This document shows, one piece after another, positions 34,379 to 44,590 of a stretch of 64,000 nt of DNA. A model generated the notes under the pieces. That model was not told the DNA's origin and searched no databases. It saw only the letters and a list, made by a program, of their open reading frames with translations. Numbering within the stretch: the first letter of the stretch is position 1; every line of letters starts with the position of its first letter. Source of the stretch: Asterella californica (lineage: Eukaryota > Streptophyta > Marchantiopsida > Marchantiales > Aytoniaceae); assembly GCA_036924285.1 (NCBI GenBank), contig JAYKYS010000010.1, positions 17,211,001 to 17,275,000 on the forward strand, written 5' to 3'. The position numbers and the translations under genes were made by a program.

Positions 34379-35753
34379 TATAGTGTCTCAGGATTTCTCT
34401 TTTAGTCCATTGTAGCATAAAAGATTTTGTTCCCCAAGAAGATTTACACTAGTATCGCTGCTCTAAGTTCTAAGATCTGTCCAAACTCACAAACACTCAA
34501 TTTCTCTAGAAATCCTGTCTTCTCACAAAACCACACGGCTTCCAGACCCTTCAGAAGTTGCTTTGGACCCAAACATACAAGTACTACTCAAAATATCACA
34601 CAATTATCCATGGAGAAGTCCGAGATTACTACTTTCATGTCACGGCTTCCAGTCTTCACACGACGGTCTTTCCGAAGCAATTCTCGGCTTCTGGAGTTTA
34701 ACTCGACTTCTGACACCTCTAGAAGACTGTCTCTACTTCGTAGATGTCAAATTACTATTTCTTATCACACATTGCTCTTACAATTTCCAACAGGGTTAGA
34801 TTAATCACAGGGTGTATGCCCCTTGTAGCCTTCCCAGACTTCTGTTTATGGAAACGATCTTCTGGCAGCACTACAACGACATTCACCTTCAATGATACTT
34901 AATAGAAGTTTCTGAGATCCACTAGAAGAAGGTAAGAAGATGGGAAGATGAGAGAAGAGTGAGAAGAAGAGAAAATCCAAACAAGAGAAAACAAGAGAAA
35001 AGAGAGAAATTAAGATTCTGACATGCTTCTAGTCCGGATCCTGACTAACAAGCCATCCTTGCTTGTAGTAAATTGGGGAAGAAGACCGAAGATTTGCTTA
35101 AAGTTATACTGTCTTCCAATCGAGAATGTCATCTTCTGCTGTGGAAAGAAGGCTTCCGGCTTCTTTTGTCGTTGCTCAGACTACTCTCACTCAGCGGACC
35201 AATCTCCCATGGGTCAGTCCGTGAGTGGATCTGAAGTGCTACACTAGATGAGACAAGCTTGGACTCTGCACAACTTCTAACAATCACTGGCACTCAACAA
35301 GAAGGCTTCCCATGCACAATTGGGTATGAAGTCGATGTAACCCATTCCTTAGAATATAGACAAAGCTTCTACAATCAAATCTGAAATCCAATCCCCGAGA
35401 AGAAGTTACATTGGCTTTTGGAAGCTTACTCCATCCACTTTCTATCACTACCCCTCGACACACCAGCTTAGAAGCAGGAATGTACGATGATGTTGTTCTC
35501 TGTCTATGTTGTCTACTACTGTCTACATCCTTTTGATCCTCTGCTGGGAGTGGAGGTGCAGACCTACTCTAAAACTCTGCGCACGTAGTGTCTGTGCGTG
35601 TGTGCCCACATATGTGTGTAAAATCCTAACTTGTCATCTACTTTATACAATTACCTTGAGTCGTAGGAGAGAGATCCCTTCCAATCGCAACTCACAGCCC
35701 AGGGAAAATGAGATGCTGTCAGAAGACCACCACCTCTAGGCTTCGATCCCCTT

Positions 35754-35798
35754 CTCAGTTTGGAAACTATTTTCAAGCAAAATAGTTTCCAAACTGAG
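35754..35798. repeat. Perfect 20-bp hairpin
   Basis: CTCAGTTTGGAAACTATTTT (35754-35773) and its exact reverse complement at 35779-35798, loop CAAGC. It lies in the 3' part of L1; the matching place in L2 does not show it, so it is a private insertion or arose after the copies parted. It would form a strong RNA hairpin on either strand. Confidence 0.95.
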
Positions 35799-36113
35799 AT
35801 AAGCAACAGTATGACATGGACAGTCATCTAAAAATAAAGAGAGAGTTGTCTGTCTTAAAATAGTAGACCCAGATTCATACCAAAATAGCCAAGATAATTA
35901 CTAGCTAACTATCTCTACTATCTACTCCTGGTCGCCAGGTGTGACTCCCATGGGTTCCTTACCTGCATGATCTCTTAATTTGAATTCCGGCATCGTGGGT
36001 GACCCTGTTGGTACCTTTGGTGCGGCTGAAGTGACATCCTCCTCAACACTCATCATGTGTGCTTCCACCATGACTTCGAAAGCCAGAAGAGGTCCTTGGG
36101 AAGCTCAATCCAC

Positions 36114-36341
36114 CTACGCTTCCTCGTTCTTTTGTGACACCTGTCCGACACTGAGAGCTGAGATGACCTCACAATGATCAGAGATAGTCACCTCCTCCAC
36201 TCTGAACACTTGGGAGGACACCTCTGCTTCTTGTCTTCCAGAAGACATCTTGTCTTCCGGGGCTTCTTCGCTCTTCTTCTCGACCTCCAACGCTGTCATC
36301 ACTAAGTGGACAACGAGGCCGAACTCCTCCTTGTCGAGATT
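36114..36341 (-). pseudogene. C-terminal fragment of the L1 ORF (part 2)
   Basis: The minus-strand frame reads DKEEFGLVVHLVMTALEVEK, EEAPEDKMSSGRQEAEVSSQ and VFRVEEVTISDHCEVISALS. It matches the L2 protein (MEKEEFDLAVHLVVTALEDE, PEDMMSSGRQEDEPSSQIFR). It continues from the fragment at 42538-42313 once L2 is removed. Confidence 0.8.
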
Positions 36342-36479
36342 TGTGGTGCCCACAAATTACAGGATGCACGAATTTTTGAAATTTTTAAGAATAATGACTT
36401 GTTTATATAATTGAAGAAGCGTTGTTACTTAAGGTTACGTCTTCCTTAACAGGAAGATGATCTTAAGAGCTGTTTGTAA

Positions 36480-36605
36480 TAAGAAGTTGACTTCTTCAGA
36501 AGACGACCGTCTTCGGAAGACCGTCTTTTCAGTTGCGTCTTCAGAAGACAAGAAGACGGCGGAAGATGGGAAGACGGCGGAAGACACCTGTCTTCCGGAA
36601 GACAG
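36480..36605 (+). promoter_or_regulatory. Cluster of GTCTTC/GAAGAC palindromes near the L2 5' end
   Basis: Within 125 bases the motif occurs ten times or so, three of them as near-contiguous palindromes: GTCTTC-G-GAAGAC (36509-36521), GTCTTC-A-GAAGAC (36537-36549), GTCTTC-CG-GAAGAC (36590-36603). The position close to the element end and the dyad symmetry suggest binding sites for a dimeric protein, by inference. The corresponding L1 end (45140-45260, minus) is likewise motif-rich. Confidence 0.5.
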
Positions 36606-38315
36606 CGATCACGAAGGCCTGATCACGAGTTTTCGGGTAAACAAGTAGGTGTACCTACTGAGTAAGCACCCAGGTGGTAGGTAGGTCGAAGAAGACACCT
36701 AGGATCGAAACCCTTAATCTGCGGGGAAGATGCGTAAGGAAGCGCATTAGCGCATTCCAACTTCCCGCAGCACAGTGCGCCTGAAGAAGATCGATTGAGA
36801 GAGTGAACTTCGAGCTAGCATTGAGAGAGGAATCGAGTAAGACATCGAGGTAGGAGAGAGTAAGTTGGCAGCTAGTCGAAGGGTGAGATCGAATTGCGGG
36901 AGCACAAACAGCAGAGGAAGCGAAGGCGTTTCTGTGGAGCTTCCGAGAAGCTGACAGTGAAGAGTGGCGAGTAGAAGCAGAGGTGGAATCGAGGTGTGGA
37001 CCGAAATTGACAGCAGGCGCAGTCGTGTGGAGTCGCATTGGAAGCTAGGACAAGAGCCAGAAGCGCGCGGAGGTCGAAGGCAACTCGGGGAACCGAAGAA
37101 GACTGTAGAGGTTCTTCCCCTTGTTCTTTTCCCCTCCCACTTCTTCTCGCCTTTTCTTGGTACTCCCCGCGCTTCCTTGATTGTGTGCAGGCAGCCTGAT
37201 CGATTACCCCACCCCTCATTCTTCCTATTGAGACATTGGGCGCGGAAGCGCTGCCCAATTTCTGTCGAGACATCTCCTTGCTTCTTCCCGGGCTCAATTC
37301 GAGCTTCCTTACTCCTAGCCCTCAAATTGAAGACCCCAACTATCAATTTCCCTACCCCTTTACCTCTCTATTCCCGAAACTTGGAATAGAAGACGATTCG
37401 GAAGATGGAAACATCTTCGGAAGACGCTTCTTGAACTTGACTGTCTTCGGAAGTCGACTGAACACAATTCGTATCAAGAGTGGATTTGCTTTGCTTTTGT
37501 GTTTAGAGCGACTTGGTACGAAGCTTGAGTGGTGTGGTGAGTTGTTGTGTTATTTCGAGAAGTTGGAACTCGGGAACTAGGCCTGTGCCTCCCGGTCTTC
37601 CAAGCTTCTCAACTCCACATCTTCCTAGAGAGACTAGAAGACTGAAAGGTTGGCAAAATGAGCGAGAAGACGTGAGGGTCCATTTCGGGTCTCTTCTGTC
37701 CGACCCATAGCAGCCGTTCCTTCTTCTTCCCGAACTTAGAAGAGAGTTGTGAGAAGTATTGCTGGCAGAATCCGGAGAGAATGGTCGAGGGTCATGTCTT
37801 CCCATCATGCAGCAAACTTCTTCTGAGTGCGTATGAGAGGTGAGAAGTCAGAAGAACAGAGTGCACATGTTTTGAGTCTGTTGTGAGGATAGATTGCGCG
37901 TAGGAAGAAGAAGACAGGTGAGACCAGTGAAGGGAAGTCTGACTTCGGGAGGTCTTCCGAGAACGACATTGAATCGGAAGCTGTCCCAAGTGTCTTCCCA
38001 GAGGCCACTGTCACCGCAGGAGCCCGCAACCATCTTTTGAACCTTTCTCATACTCTACTTCTCGCATATCTTGTATCTTCTGATAGGAAGTAGGGTGTAA
38101 TGCAAGGTGGGTTGTCTTCTTGGTAATCCATGTGAGGCCTTGCTTAGATAGGATTGTTTAGATATAGCTCGGAAGACGAGAGCTATATAGGAAGCACTGT
38201 TAGAATCCCGGAAGACGGAGTAGCTGTCTTCTGGAAGACTAGTTTCGTCTTCTGAGAGTGGAAGCTAGACTGTGGGCACTCGGGAAGAACTGAGCCTTCA
38301 GCTCATAGTAGGTGC
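36606..38315 (+). other. Leader of L2 without clear coding
   Basis: About 1.7 kb with overlapping open frames on both strands (the largest, 199 codons, on the minus strand at 37346-36747) but no domain signal; the frames are Ser/Arg/Pro-rich as expected from the base composition. It may be a transcribed leader with an intron before the ORF (possible acceptors near 38300-38340). Confidence 0.4.
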
Positions 38316-40658
38316 TTGTGGTTTAGTGCAGCAGATCTTCCAGGTATGTCGATGCATCCGCGAGGCTTGGTGTTACCAGCGACAGAATTGGCCGAGGCCA
38401 CTCCTTTCCTCAAGGAGTTGGGTCTCGACTTCTTCTTGTGGGACTGGAACCTCGCAGATCAAGGGCTTCTGGAGGAGGTATGGGCCGCGTTACCACCGCG
38501 TAACCATGTACCTGCAAAGGCAAGAGTTGCTCGGGGAAGACCATCTTCCTGGACAGAAGACTGGTGGCGTAAGGCGTTTCACAGGCCTGAGACCGAGAAC
38601 CGAGGATATTGGTACGAGAAGAAGATCTTGCCTAGGATTGTGAGTTCATGGCATGTGCCTGGGAGTACCACCTGCCTTTTCGTGGAAGACAGGCAGGGGA
38701 GGAACGGTTGGAAGATAGAGTCTTACCGGGAGCCGAAGAAGCGACTTCTGGCGAAGTTGTTTCTGCATCTTTTCCCCAAAGGAAAAGCGCAGAAGACAAG
38801 GTACTTAGGAGATCAGGACGTGGAGTTCCTGGAATCAGTGTGGGATGACAGAGTGCCAATCTACTGAGGCGCGTACATCCACAACTATGTACAGACGGAG
38901 CTAGCATACTTGGGTACCCCGACGGGAGGACATCTGACGCCCTTCTTCTGCTACTTGTATGTAGCCATGGGGGATCTTAGGGAAGATCAGCTGGCAGTGT
39001 ATGGGCCAACGGAGCGACAGGAGGTGAAGGAGGAGACCTCGGAAGACGATGACCGAGAGGCAGCAGCAACGCCCCCTCCCACTCTGATGCCACAGCTGAG
39101 ACCCGGCTCTCACCAGAAGACGCTTCTGGTGAGGGAAGACGAGTCTAGTGGGTCGGAATACGCCACGCCAGTGAGGAAGATGGGTCACAGAAGTGTACCG
39201 AGGACACCCATCTCCCTCATCCATTCAGGATCGGAGTCGGACTCGGAGGAAGACTTGCTGAGTACCCGATCGGAGCAGAAGACAGCTTCTGTAACACCTG
39301 GGAGTCTTCCGAAGACTCCAGAAGACGAAGGATGGATGGGTACTCCTACTGCGATGCGAGGAAGCGCAAAGAGGAGAGCCGCTCCTGCCACGAGGAGTCT
39401 TCCACCCCGGAAGATGAGAAGAGTAGCTTCTTCTCGTGCGCAGAAGATGAAGGTCGTAGTGGTGGAAGAGACTCCCTTGCCTCTGGAAGACGAAGTCGAC
39501 ACCCTCGAGCGAGTGGTGGGGATGAACTTGTCTTCTGCAGAAAGACGATTGAAGGAGTTCAGTGCCTACTTCCAGAAGGAGATCCAGCCCGCTATGGAGT
39601 TGCTGGAAAGGAGAGCGAGGGCACAGGAGAAGCCCTTACAGCCTGGATTCGGCCTGCGCACCTTGCTGCGACAGGAAGACAGCCAGCAGATGACGGAGTC
39701 TCTGGAAGCTAATCTCCGCACTACGGAGAAGCTTGCAGCCAGGTACAAGGCGGAAGCAGCCGCTTCTGCCAAGGAGTCGATGCAACTTCGGAAGAGCAAC
39801 CAGGAGTTGCAGGCGCGAGTACAGCAGCGTGATCAGGAAGTTCTCCGAGTACGGGAGAAGATCACTGCCCTCGCAGAAGAGCAGACCACTTGGAAGATGC
39901 AGCGAGAAGCCGCAGAAGCGCGAGCTGCAACGGAGAAGACGCAGAGGGAAGCAGCGGAGGCTCATGCGCGGAAGATGCTAGCTCAGTCGGTAGAAGCACT
40001 TCGGAAGAAGTTCAACTTCACCGCGGGTAAGAAGTTACTTACCATAGCTAGGGAATGGGACAGCGGGTCCAAGACGAGGTTGGTGGAATGCAGAGATAGC
40101 ATGTTCAGGTACCTGGATAGACAGATAGAAGGAGTGAAGACACTTTATGGTCTTCCCTCACTTCCGACACCTGCAACCGCATCTTCCCAAGCCCCAGCAC
40201 CCTCGACTGGATCCGGAATGGAGAAGGAGGAGTTCGATCTCGCTGTACACTTGGTGGTGACAGCGTTGGAAGACGAGAAGACTCCAGAAGACGCCCCGGA
40301 AGACATGATGTCTTCTGGAAGACAGGAAGACGAGCCGTCTTCCCAGATATTCCGCGTGGAGGAAGCGACTTCTCCGGACCCCTATGAGATCGTCATGGTC
40401 CCTAGTACTGCATCTGTGTCTCAGAAGACCGAAGACGCACCATTCGACTCGTCTTCCCAGAAGATCATTCCGTCTTCCGAAGTCGAAGCCGAGGAAGACG
40501 CAGCCGTAGAAATAGCAGGGCCAGCGAAGAGCGAGGAGAGGGAAGCTACCTCAGTGGTACCCGAGGTAAGTGCAGGGCTTCCTTGCCCATCAGAAGTCGA
40601 GGTAGTAGCTCCGGTAGGAGCAGATCATATAGAGATTGCCACCGAGCAATCAGAGTAG
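38316..40658 (+). pseudogene. Long ORF of L2: W-rich domain, coiled coil, acidic tail; one internal stop
   Basis: About 780 codons in one frame, broken only by TGA at 38865-38867 (codon 184). Residues 1 to about 215 form a compact, Trp/aromatic-rich domain (ELGLDFFLWDWNLADQGLLE, SWTEDWWRKAFHRP, LLAKLFLHLFPKGKAQKTRY, then after the stop GAYIHNYVQTELAYLGTPTG, PFFCYLYVAMGDL). This style resembles gag-like or 'plant transposon protein' N-terminal domains, by inference. Residues about 220-400 are acidic and Ser/Pro-rich with basic patches. About 408-565 is a long coiled coil (LLERRARAQ, NLRTTEKLAARYKAEAAASA, QQRDQEVLRVREKITALAEE). The tail has KKFNFTAGKKLLTIAREWDS then acidic ED/SS repeats created by the GAAGAC motif. 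There is no polymerase, integrase, DDE or helicase motif. L1 carries a homologous tail. Confidence 0.7.
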
Positions 40659-42312
40659 TTAGCAAACTCAATCGACACTTCCAGATTTAGTAGGATTGGA
40701 CATGCTATCTTAAGGGTGGCAGTTTTTCATGTAAAAATAGTTAGGACCCCATGTGGCAGCATAGATAGCGTAGGAGTAACACAGTGGAGGGCTAATTGGA
40801 AAGAGGGACCGCATGCATGTGAGGTGACAACCTCTTGTCAGCGCCTCTCTCTCTCTCCCTGGTGGTCGCCTCCCCTGACTCTCGAGGCAGATGGTTAAGT
40901 AGGATAGCAGGGTAGGAGAAAAGCTCTCTGAGAGCTCTGCCAGTTCTGTAGAATTCGGCAGTAACTGAACATACACACCGATTCTACAGACAGGCAAACG
41001 AGACACATTAGAACAGAGACAGTCTTAGCGCACTACATCCGTTGTTGGAAACATACGAATAGTCTTGGAATATACAGGAGGGGTTTGCATACTCGCACCA
41101 GCAGTGGTTCGAAGATGTAGATAGAGGTAGTGGACAGTCCAAGAACAGGGAACGCCATCCTCGTGCAGTCTTGTAGGCTGGGCTGGTGTGTCGAGGAGTA
41201 GACGCAGGGAGTAGAGGGAGTGAGCTTCCCAATGCCATTGTGACTTCTTCTCGGGGAATAGATTGTGGATTTGAGTGCAGCAGCTTCGCTCATGTCTTCT
41301 GGGTGGTGGAATGTATTGAATTTGCTCCCAATTGTGCATGAGAAGTGTTCTTCTTGAGTGGCGATGACTGTCAGCAGTTGTGGAAGTGTAGCTTGACTCG
41401 TTCAGTAGAGCACTTGGGATCTACGTACGAACGGTCTTCTGGGTAAGTGATCCCAGAAGACAGAGCAGTCAGAGCAGCGAAGTGAAGAAGAAAGAAGACT
41501 TCTTCTCGCAACAGAAGACGACATCCTCGAGTAGAAGACGGTGCTACAGTACTCACGTTTGTTGTCTTCCTCCCCAAACTATTACAAGCAGGGATGGCTT
41601 GTTAGTCAGGATCCGGACTAGAAGCCTGTCGGAATCTTAATTGCCCTTTTTCATCCTGTTTTCTCTTGTTTGAATTTCTTCTTCTTCCCATCTTCCCTCA
41701 TCTTCTCCATCTTCTTATCTTCTTCTAGTGAGCTTCCGATACTTCTATTGAGCTTCCGTGAAGGTGAATGTCGTTGTAGCGCTGCAGGAAGACAACTTCC
41801 GTAGGCAGAAGCCTGGGAAGGCTACAGGGGGCATACACCCTGTGATTTATCCAACCCGATGGAATGTGAGTGTGAGAATAAGGTGTAACGACTGTTACTA
41901 GTCGACTTCTGCGAAGCCGGACAGCCTTCTGCGAAGCCGGACAGCCTTCTGGAGGTGTGAGAAGACGAGCTAAACCCCCAGAAGACGAGAATCGTTTCGG
42001 GAAGACGGTAACGAGAAGACCGGAAGAAGCAACCTGGAAGCAGGAAGATCGTCTTCCCGAGCTTCTCTGTGAATAGTTGTGTGATATTTTAGTTGGTAGT
42101 TGTTTGTTTGGGTCCAGAGCACCATTTGGCGTATCTGGAAGACGTGTTGTTTTGTGTGGTTTTGTGAGAAGATGGGATTTCTAGGCAAAACCCGTGTGTT
42201 TGTGTGTTTGAACAGATCTTAGAACTTAGAGCAGCGTTACTTGTGCAAATCCTCTGTGGGAACGATATCTTGTATACTAAATGGGCAAAAGGAGAAATCC
42301 TGCGTCACTACA
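40659..42312 (+). other. 3' non-coding part of L2
   Basis: No coding signal. It is partly alignable with the 3' part of L1 in reverse (for example GGATGGCTTGTTAGTCAGGATCC near 41591 and 35034, and GATCTTAGAACTTAGAGCAGCG near 42214 and 34472). A perfect 10-bp inverted repeat containing the motif lies at 41434-41461. Confidence 0.6.
41434..41461. repeat. Inverted repeat GTCTTCTGGG .. CCCAGAAGAC
   Basis: Perfect 10-bp arms with the 8-base loop TAAGTGAT, built on the GTCTTC/GAAGAC motif of the element. Confidence 0.85.
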
Positions 42313-42317
42313 AGATC

Positions 42318-42538
42318 CTTCTCAATCGCTGGTCCTGGTGCACGAGAAGACGTACTACATGCTGGAGAATCGAAGGGAGACCGTAAAGAGTCTTCAGGCC
42401 CTCGATCTGCCGATCCAAGTAGCGGAACATGCTCTCCTTGCAGTCCACTAACATCTCCTTGGAAGCGTCATCCCATTCACGAGCTAGGGTCAGAAGCTTC
42501 CTTCCCGTAGTGAAGTTGAACTTCTTCCGAAGCGACAC
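42318..42538 (-). pseudogene. ORF fragment of L1 (part 1)
   Basis: Minus strand SLRKKFNFTTGRKLLTLARE and ESMFRYLDRQIEGLKTLYGL match the L2 protein (ALRKKFNFTAGKKLLTIARE, DSMFRYLDRQIEGVKTLYGL). The reading breaks off at the L2 insertion and resumes at 36341. Confidence 0.85.
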
Positions 42539-43658
42539 TCAGTCTCAAGATCAGACGCAGACGCAAACCTAGTGGACTTGCGCTAGGTTGTGAACGCTGC
42601 GAGTAGGACTGAACGGCTTGGCCGTGAAGTCGGGATGCCTTGAACCTTAAGTGGTTCCATGAACCAAGGTTAGAACATTGGGTTAGGACTTAAGGGTCCA
42701 TCCCAAGACGACCCCAGACGAACGCTGATTTAAGAGGACGAGTTTGAGAACGGATCGAAACATAGGTTTGAGACATAAGTATGAGACGTGGATCTGAGAT
42801 GTGGGACTGAGACATGAGTCCGAGACACAGACGGACCGTGATTCAGACGCTGGTCCGACCACAAGATTCGAGTCTGGGTCTGGACCACAGGTTTCCGAAA
42901 AATGACTAAGTGTTGGAGCTCCAGTGACATTTTAGGTCGTGGACGGAGCTCCACATAAGATCTCGAGGCGAGTGAGATATCATTGAAAAGGTCTCGGCGA
43001 GAGCTTTCTAGTGATATGTAGAACTCCTGGAACTGACCTCCTAGCTGAGAATTATGGCCGAACCAGGATCGGGTTGTGATATAAGTTTCAGGGACCAAAG
43101 AGGAAGGCGGGGCCGCCGATCCTCAGAAGTATATATGAGGGGGGCTCGATGCCTGGATGGGCTAGGACGAGTCACCTGATCCTAGGGTTCGGCGGACGGA
43201 CTCTGGGGCCATGAGGTGATGGCTGGGCCGGTTCCAAGGCACGTTCCGGTCCAGACTTAGACGTTTGGACTTAGGAACGATGTAAGGGCTAGAGCAAGAC
43301 TAGGGAACAAGTCGGCGCGTTAGACCACCGTTCGAGAGCCTAGACCTAGACGGACATCACAGGCGGTTGGGCCGCTAGGTGTGCTGGAGGTACCGTTTAG
43401 GACCTTGGACTTTATGAGAAGTCCGTCCCAAGTCATCTTGTGAGTTGCTCATGTTTGAGACCGACCTAGGTGGGTCTAGGTCGCGACTTAGGGAATGGTG
43501 AGCTTGAAATTAGAGAGACCGTCCGACTCCGGTCCGGACCAAACAGAGTTAAGATAAGTGGTGCATGGACGCTAACTTGTGATTGTGGTTTGCAGGTTAG
43601 CGGTGTAAATTTCGTGACTTACTGAGCAAGAGCAACAAGACGGTAGGTGCAAGAAAAG

Positions 43659-43671
43659 TGGTATCAGAGCC
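43659..43671 (+). promoter_or_regulatory. Primer binding site (tRNA-iMet type) of gypsy C
   Basis: TGGTATCAGAGCC, the complement of the initiator tRNA-Met 3' end, about 110 bases before the gag start ATG at 43778. Confidence 0.85.
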
Positions 43672-43777
43672 GACGCTTCGGTGAGCGAGAACTTGAGGTA
43701 GCGGTTGAAGGCTAGACGCTTGAGAAGAGACGCGAGATACGAAGCGGATCAACGTTTCTAGGTGAACACTTGGAGCG

Positions 43778-44590
43778 ATGGCCGACATAGGACAGAGTTC
43801 CAAGAGGAAGACCAAGAGACGAGTGACGGCTGACACGGAACCAGATCGACTCGAGCTAACCCCGAGGCACAATCAGGAGACGATAACTGACAACTTTCGC
43901 TCCAACGTCAAAGAAGCTCCGTACCAGCTGTGGCACCGGTGCAACAAGATGGAGTCTTGCCAACGGTGTCCAATGATTCAAACGCGGGAAGTCAAGGAGC
44001 CTTGTATGCGAAACTCATCAAGATGATGAAGACCATGCAAGAGGGTATGGTCTCCCGAGATAAATGTATCGCTGAGCTTGAGACAGGCCAAGGGAGTTCT
44101 TCGTCTACGAGAAAGCTTTGTAAGACGAATTTGCCTACCCCGTTTTCAGATATAGGACGAACTCGCAAGGTTAAGGATTTCTCAACTGAGTTGGACCTAT
44201 ACATTGAGACGCCACAGGCTCAAGAGTCAGATAAGGTGAGAGCGGCGGTTACGTTCCTGAAGGATCATGCGCTTCTCTGGTGGACTGCATACAAGGATGA
44301 GCATGCCTTGACCGTCTCAACGCTTGGTTGGAAAGAGTTCAAGGAGTTGCTCGCGAGACGATTCACTCCGGAGCATCAAAGGATTTGGGATGGTGTCAAG
44401 CAGCTAGTTAGGCTGAAGCAGACATGGACCTTAGTGCTTATGTGCGCGAGTTCAGTGCCAAGCTAGATTCGTTCTCCAAGTGGACTGAGGAGACCAAAAT
44501 ATGTATATTTAATGAGGGACTCAAGTCTAGCTCGGAGAAGGCTCTCTTCCGGATTGAGATGGAGAAAGCGGAGGGCGGAAGAGATGAAGA
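43778..44590 (+). pseudogene. Gag of gypsy C (frameshifted, truncated)
   Basis: Starts MADIGQSSKRKTKRRVTAD, shifts to the frame at 43930, and shifts again near 44424. It carries the plant gag core: KVKDFSTELDLYIETPQAQE, VTFLKDHALLWWTAYKDEHA, WKEFKELLARRFTPEHQRIW, then LSAYVREFSAKLDSFSKWTE and FNEGLKSSSEKALFRIEME. This matches the retrotransposon gag family (LKDHALLWW..RF domain). At least two frameshifts; no zinc knuckle remains. Confidence 0.8.

Larger units (their letters stand above)
36342..42312 (+). mobile_element. GAAGAC element L2, about 6 kb, no LTRs
   Basis: It begins TGTGGTGCCCAC and ends GCGTCACTACA, inserted into L1 in opposite orientation with AGATT (36337-36341) and AGATC (42313-42317) at the borders. 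The inward ends TGTGGTG and TGTAGTG form a 7-bp terminal inverted repeat with one mismatch. I looked for, and did not find, the 5' end sequence near the 3' end or the reverse, so no LTRs. The element holds a 1.9-kb leader, one long ORF (38316-40658) and a 1.65-kb tail. GAAGAC/GTCTTC occurs about 75 times by hand count (about 3 expected by chance), in leader, ORF and tail alike. No reverse transcriptase, integrase or known transposase was seen, so it is probably moved in trans. TG..CA ends with a 4-5 bp duplication suggest a retroviral-type or Ginger-like integrase. Confidence 0.75.

Noticed and set aside
36747..37346. 199-codon open frame on the minus strand in the L2 leader
   Set aside because: It overlaps open frames of similar length on the plus strand, shows no domain, and its composition follows the local base bias. 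L1 does not keep the frame.
36342..42312. L2 as an ordinary LTR retrotransposon (solo-ORF type)
   Set aside because: I searched for the first 60 bases near the right end and the last 200 bases near the left end and found no match; L1 gives the same result. A proper self-comparison should confirm.
42306..42320. CACTACAAGA at the L2 right border as the start of a CACTA transposon
   Set aside because: The last part (AGATC..) belongs to L1 and continues its reading frame; reading inward the end is TGTAGTG, and the duplication is 4-5 bp, not 3.
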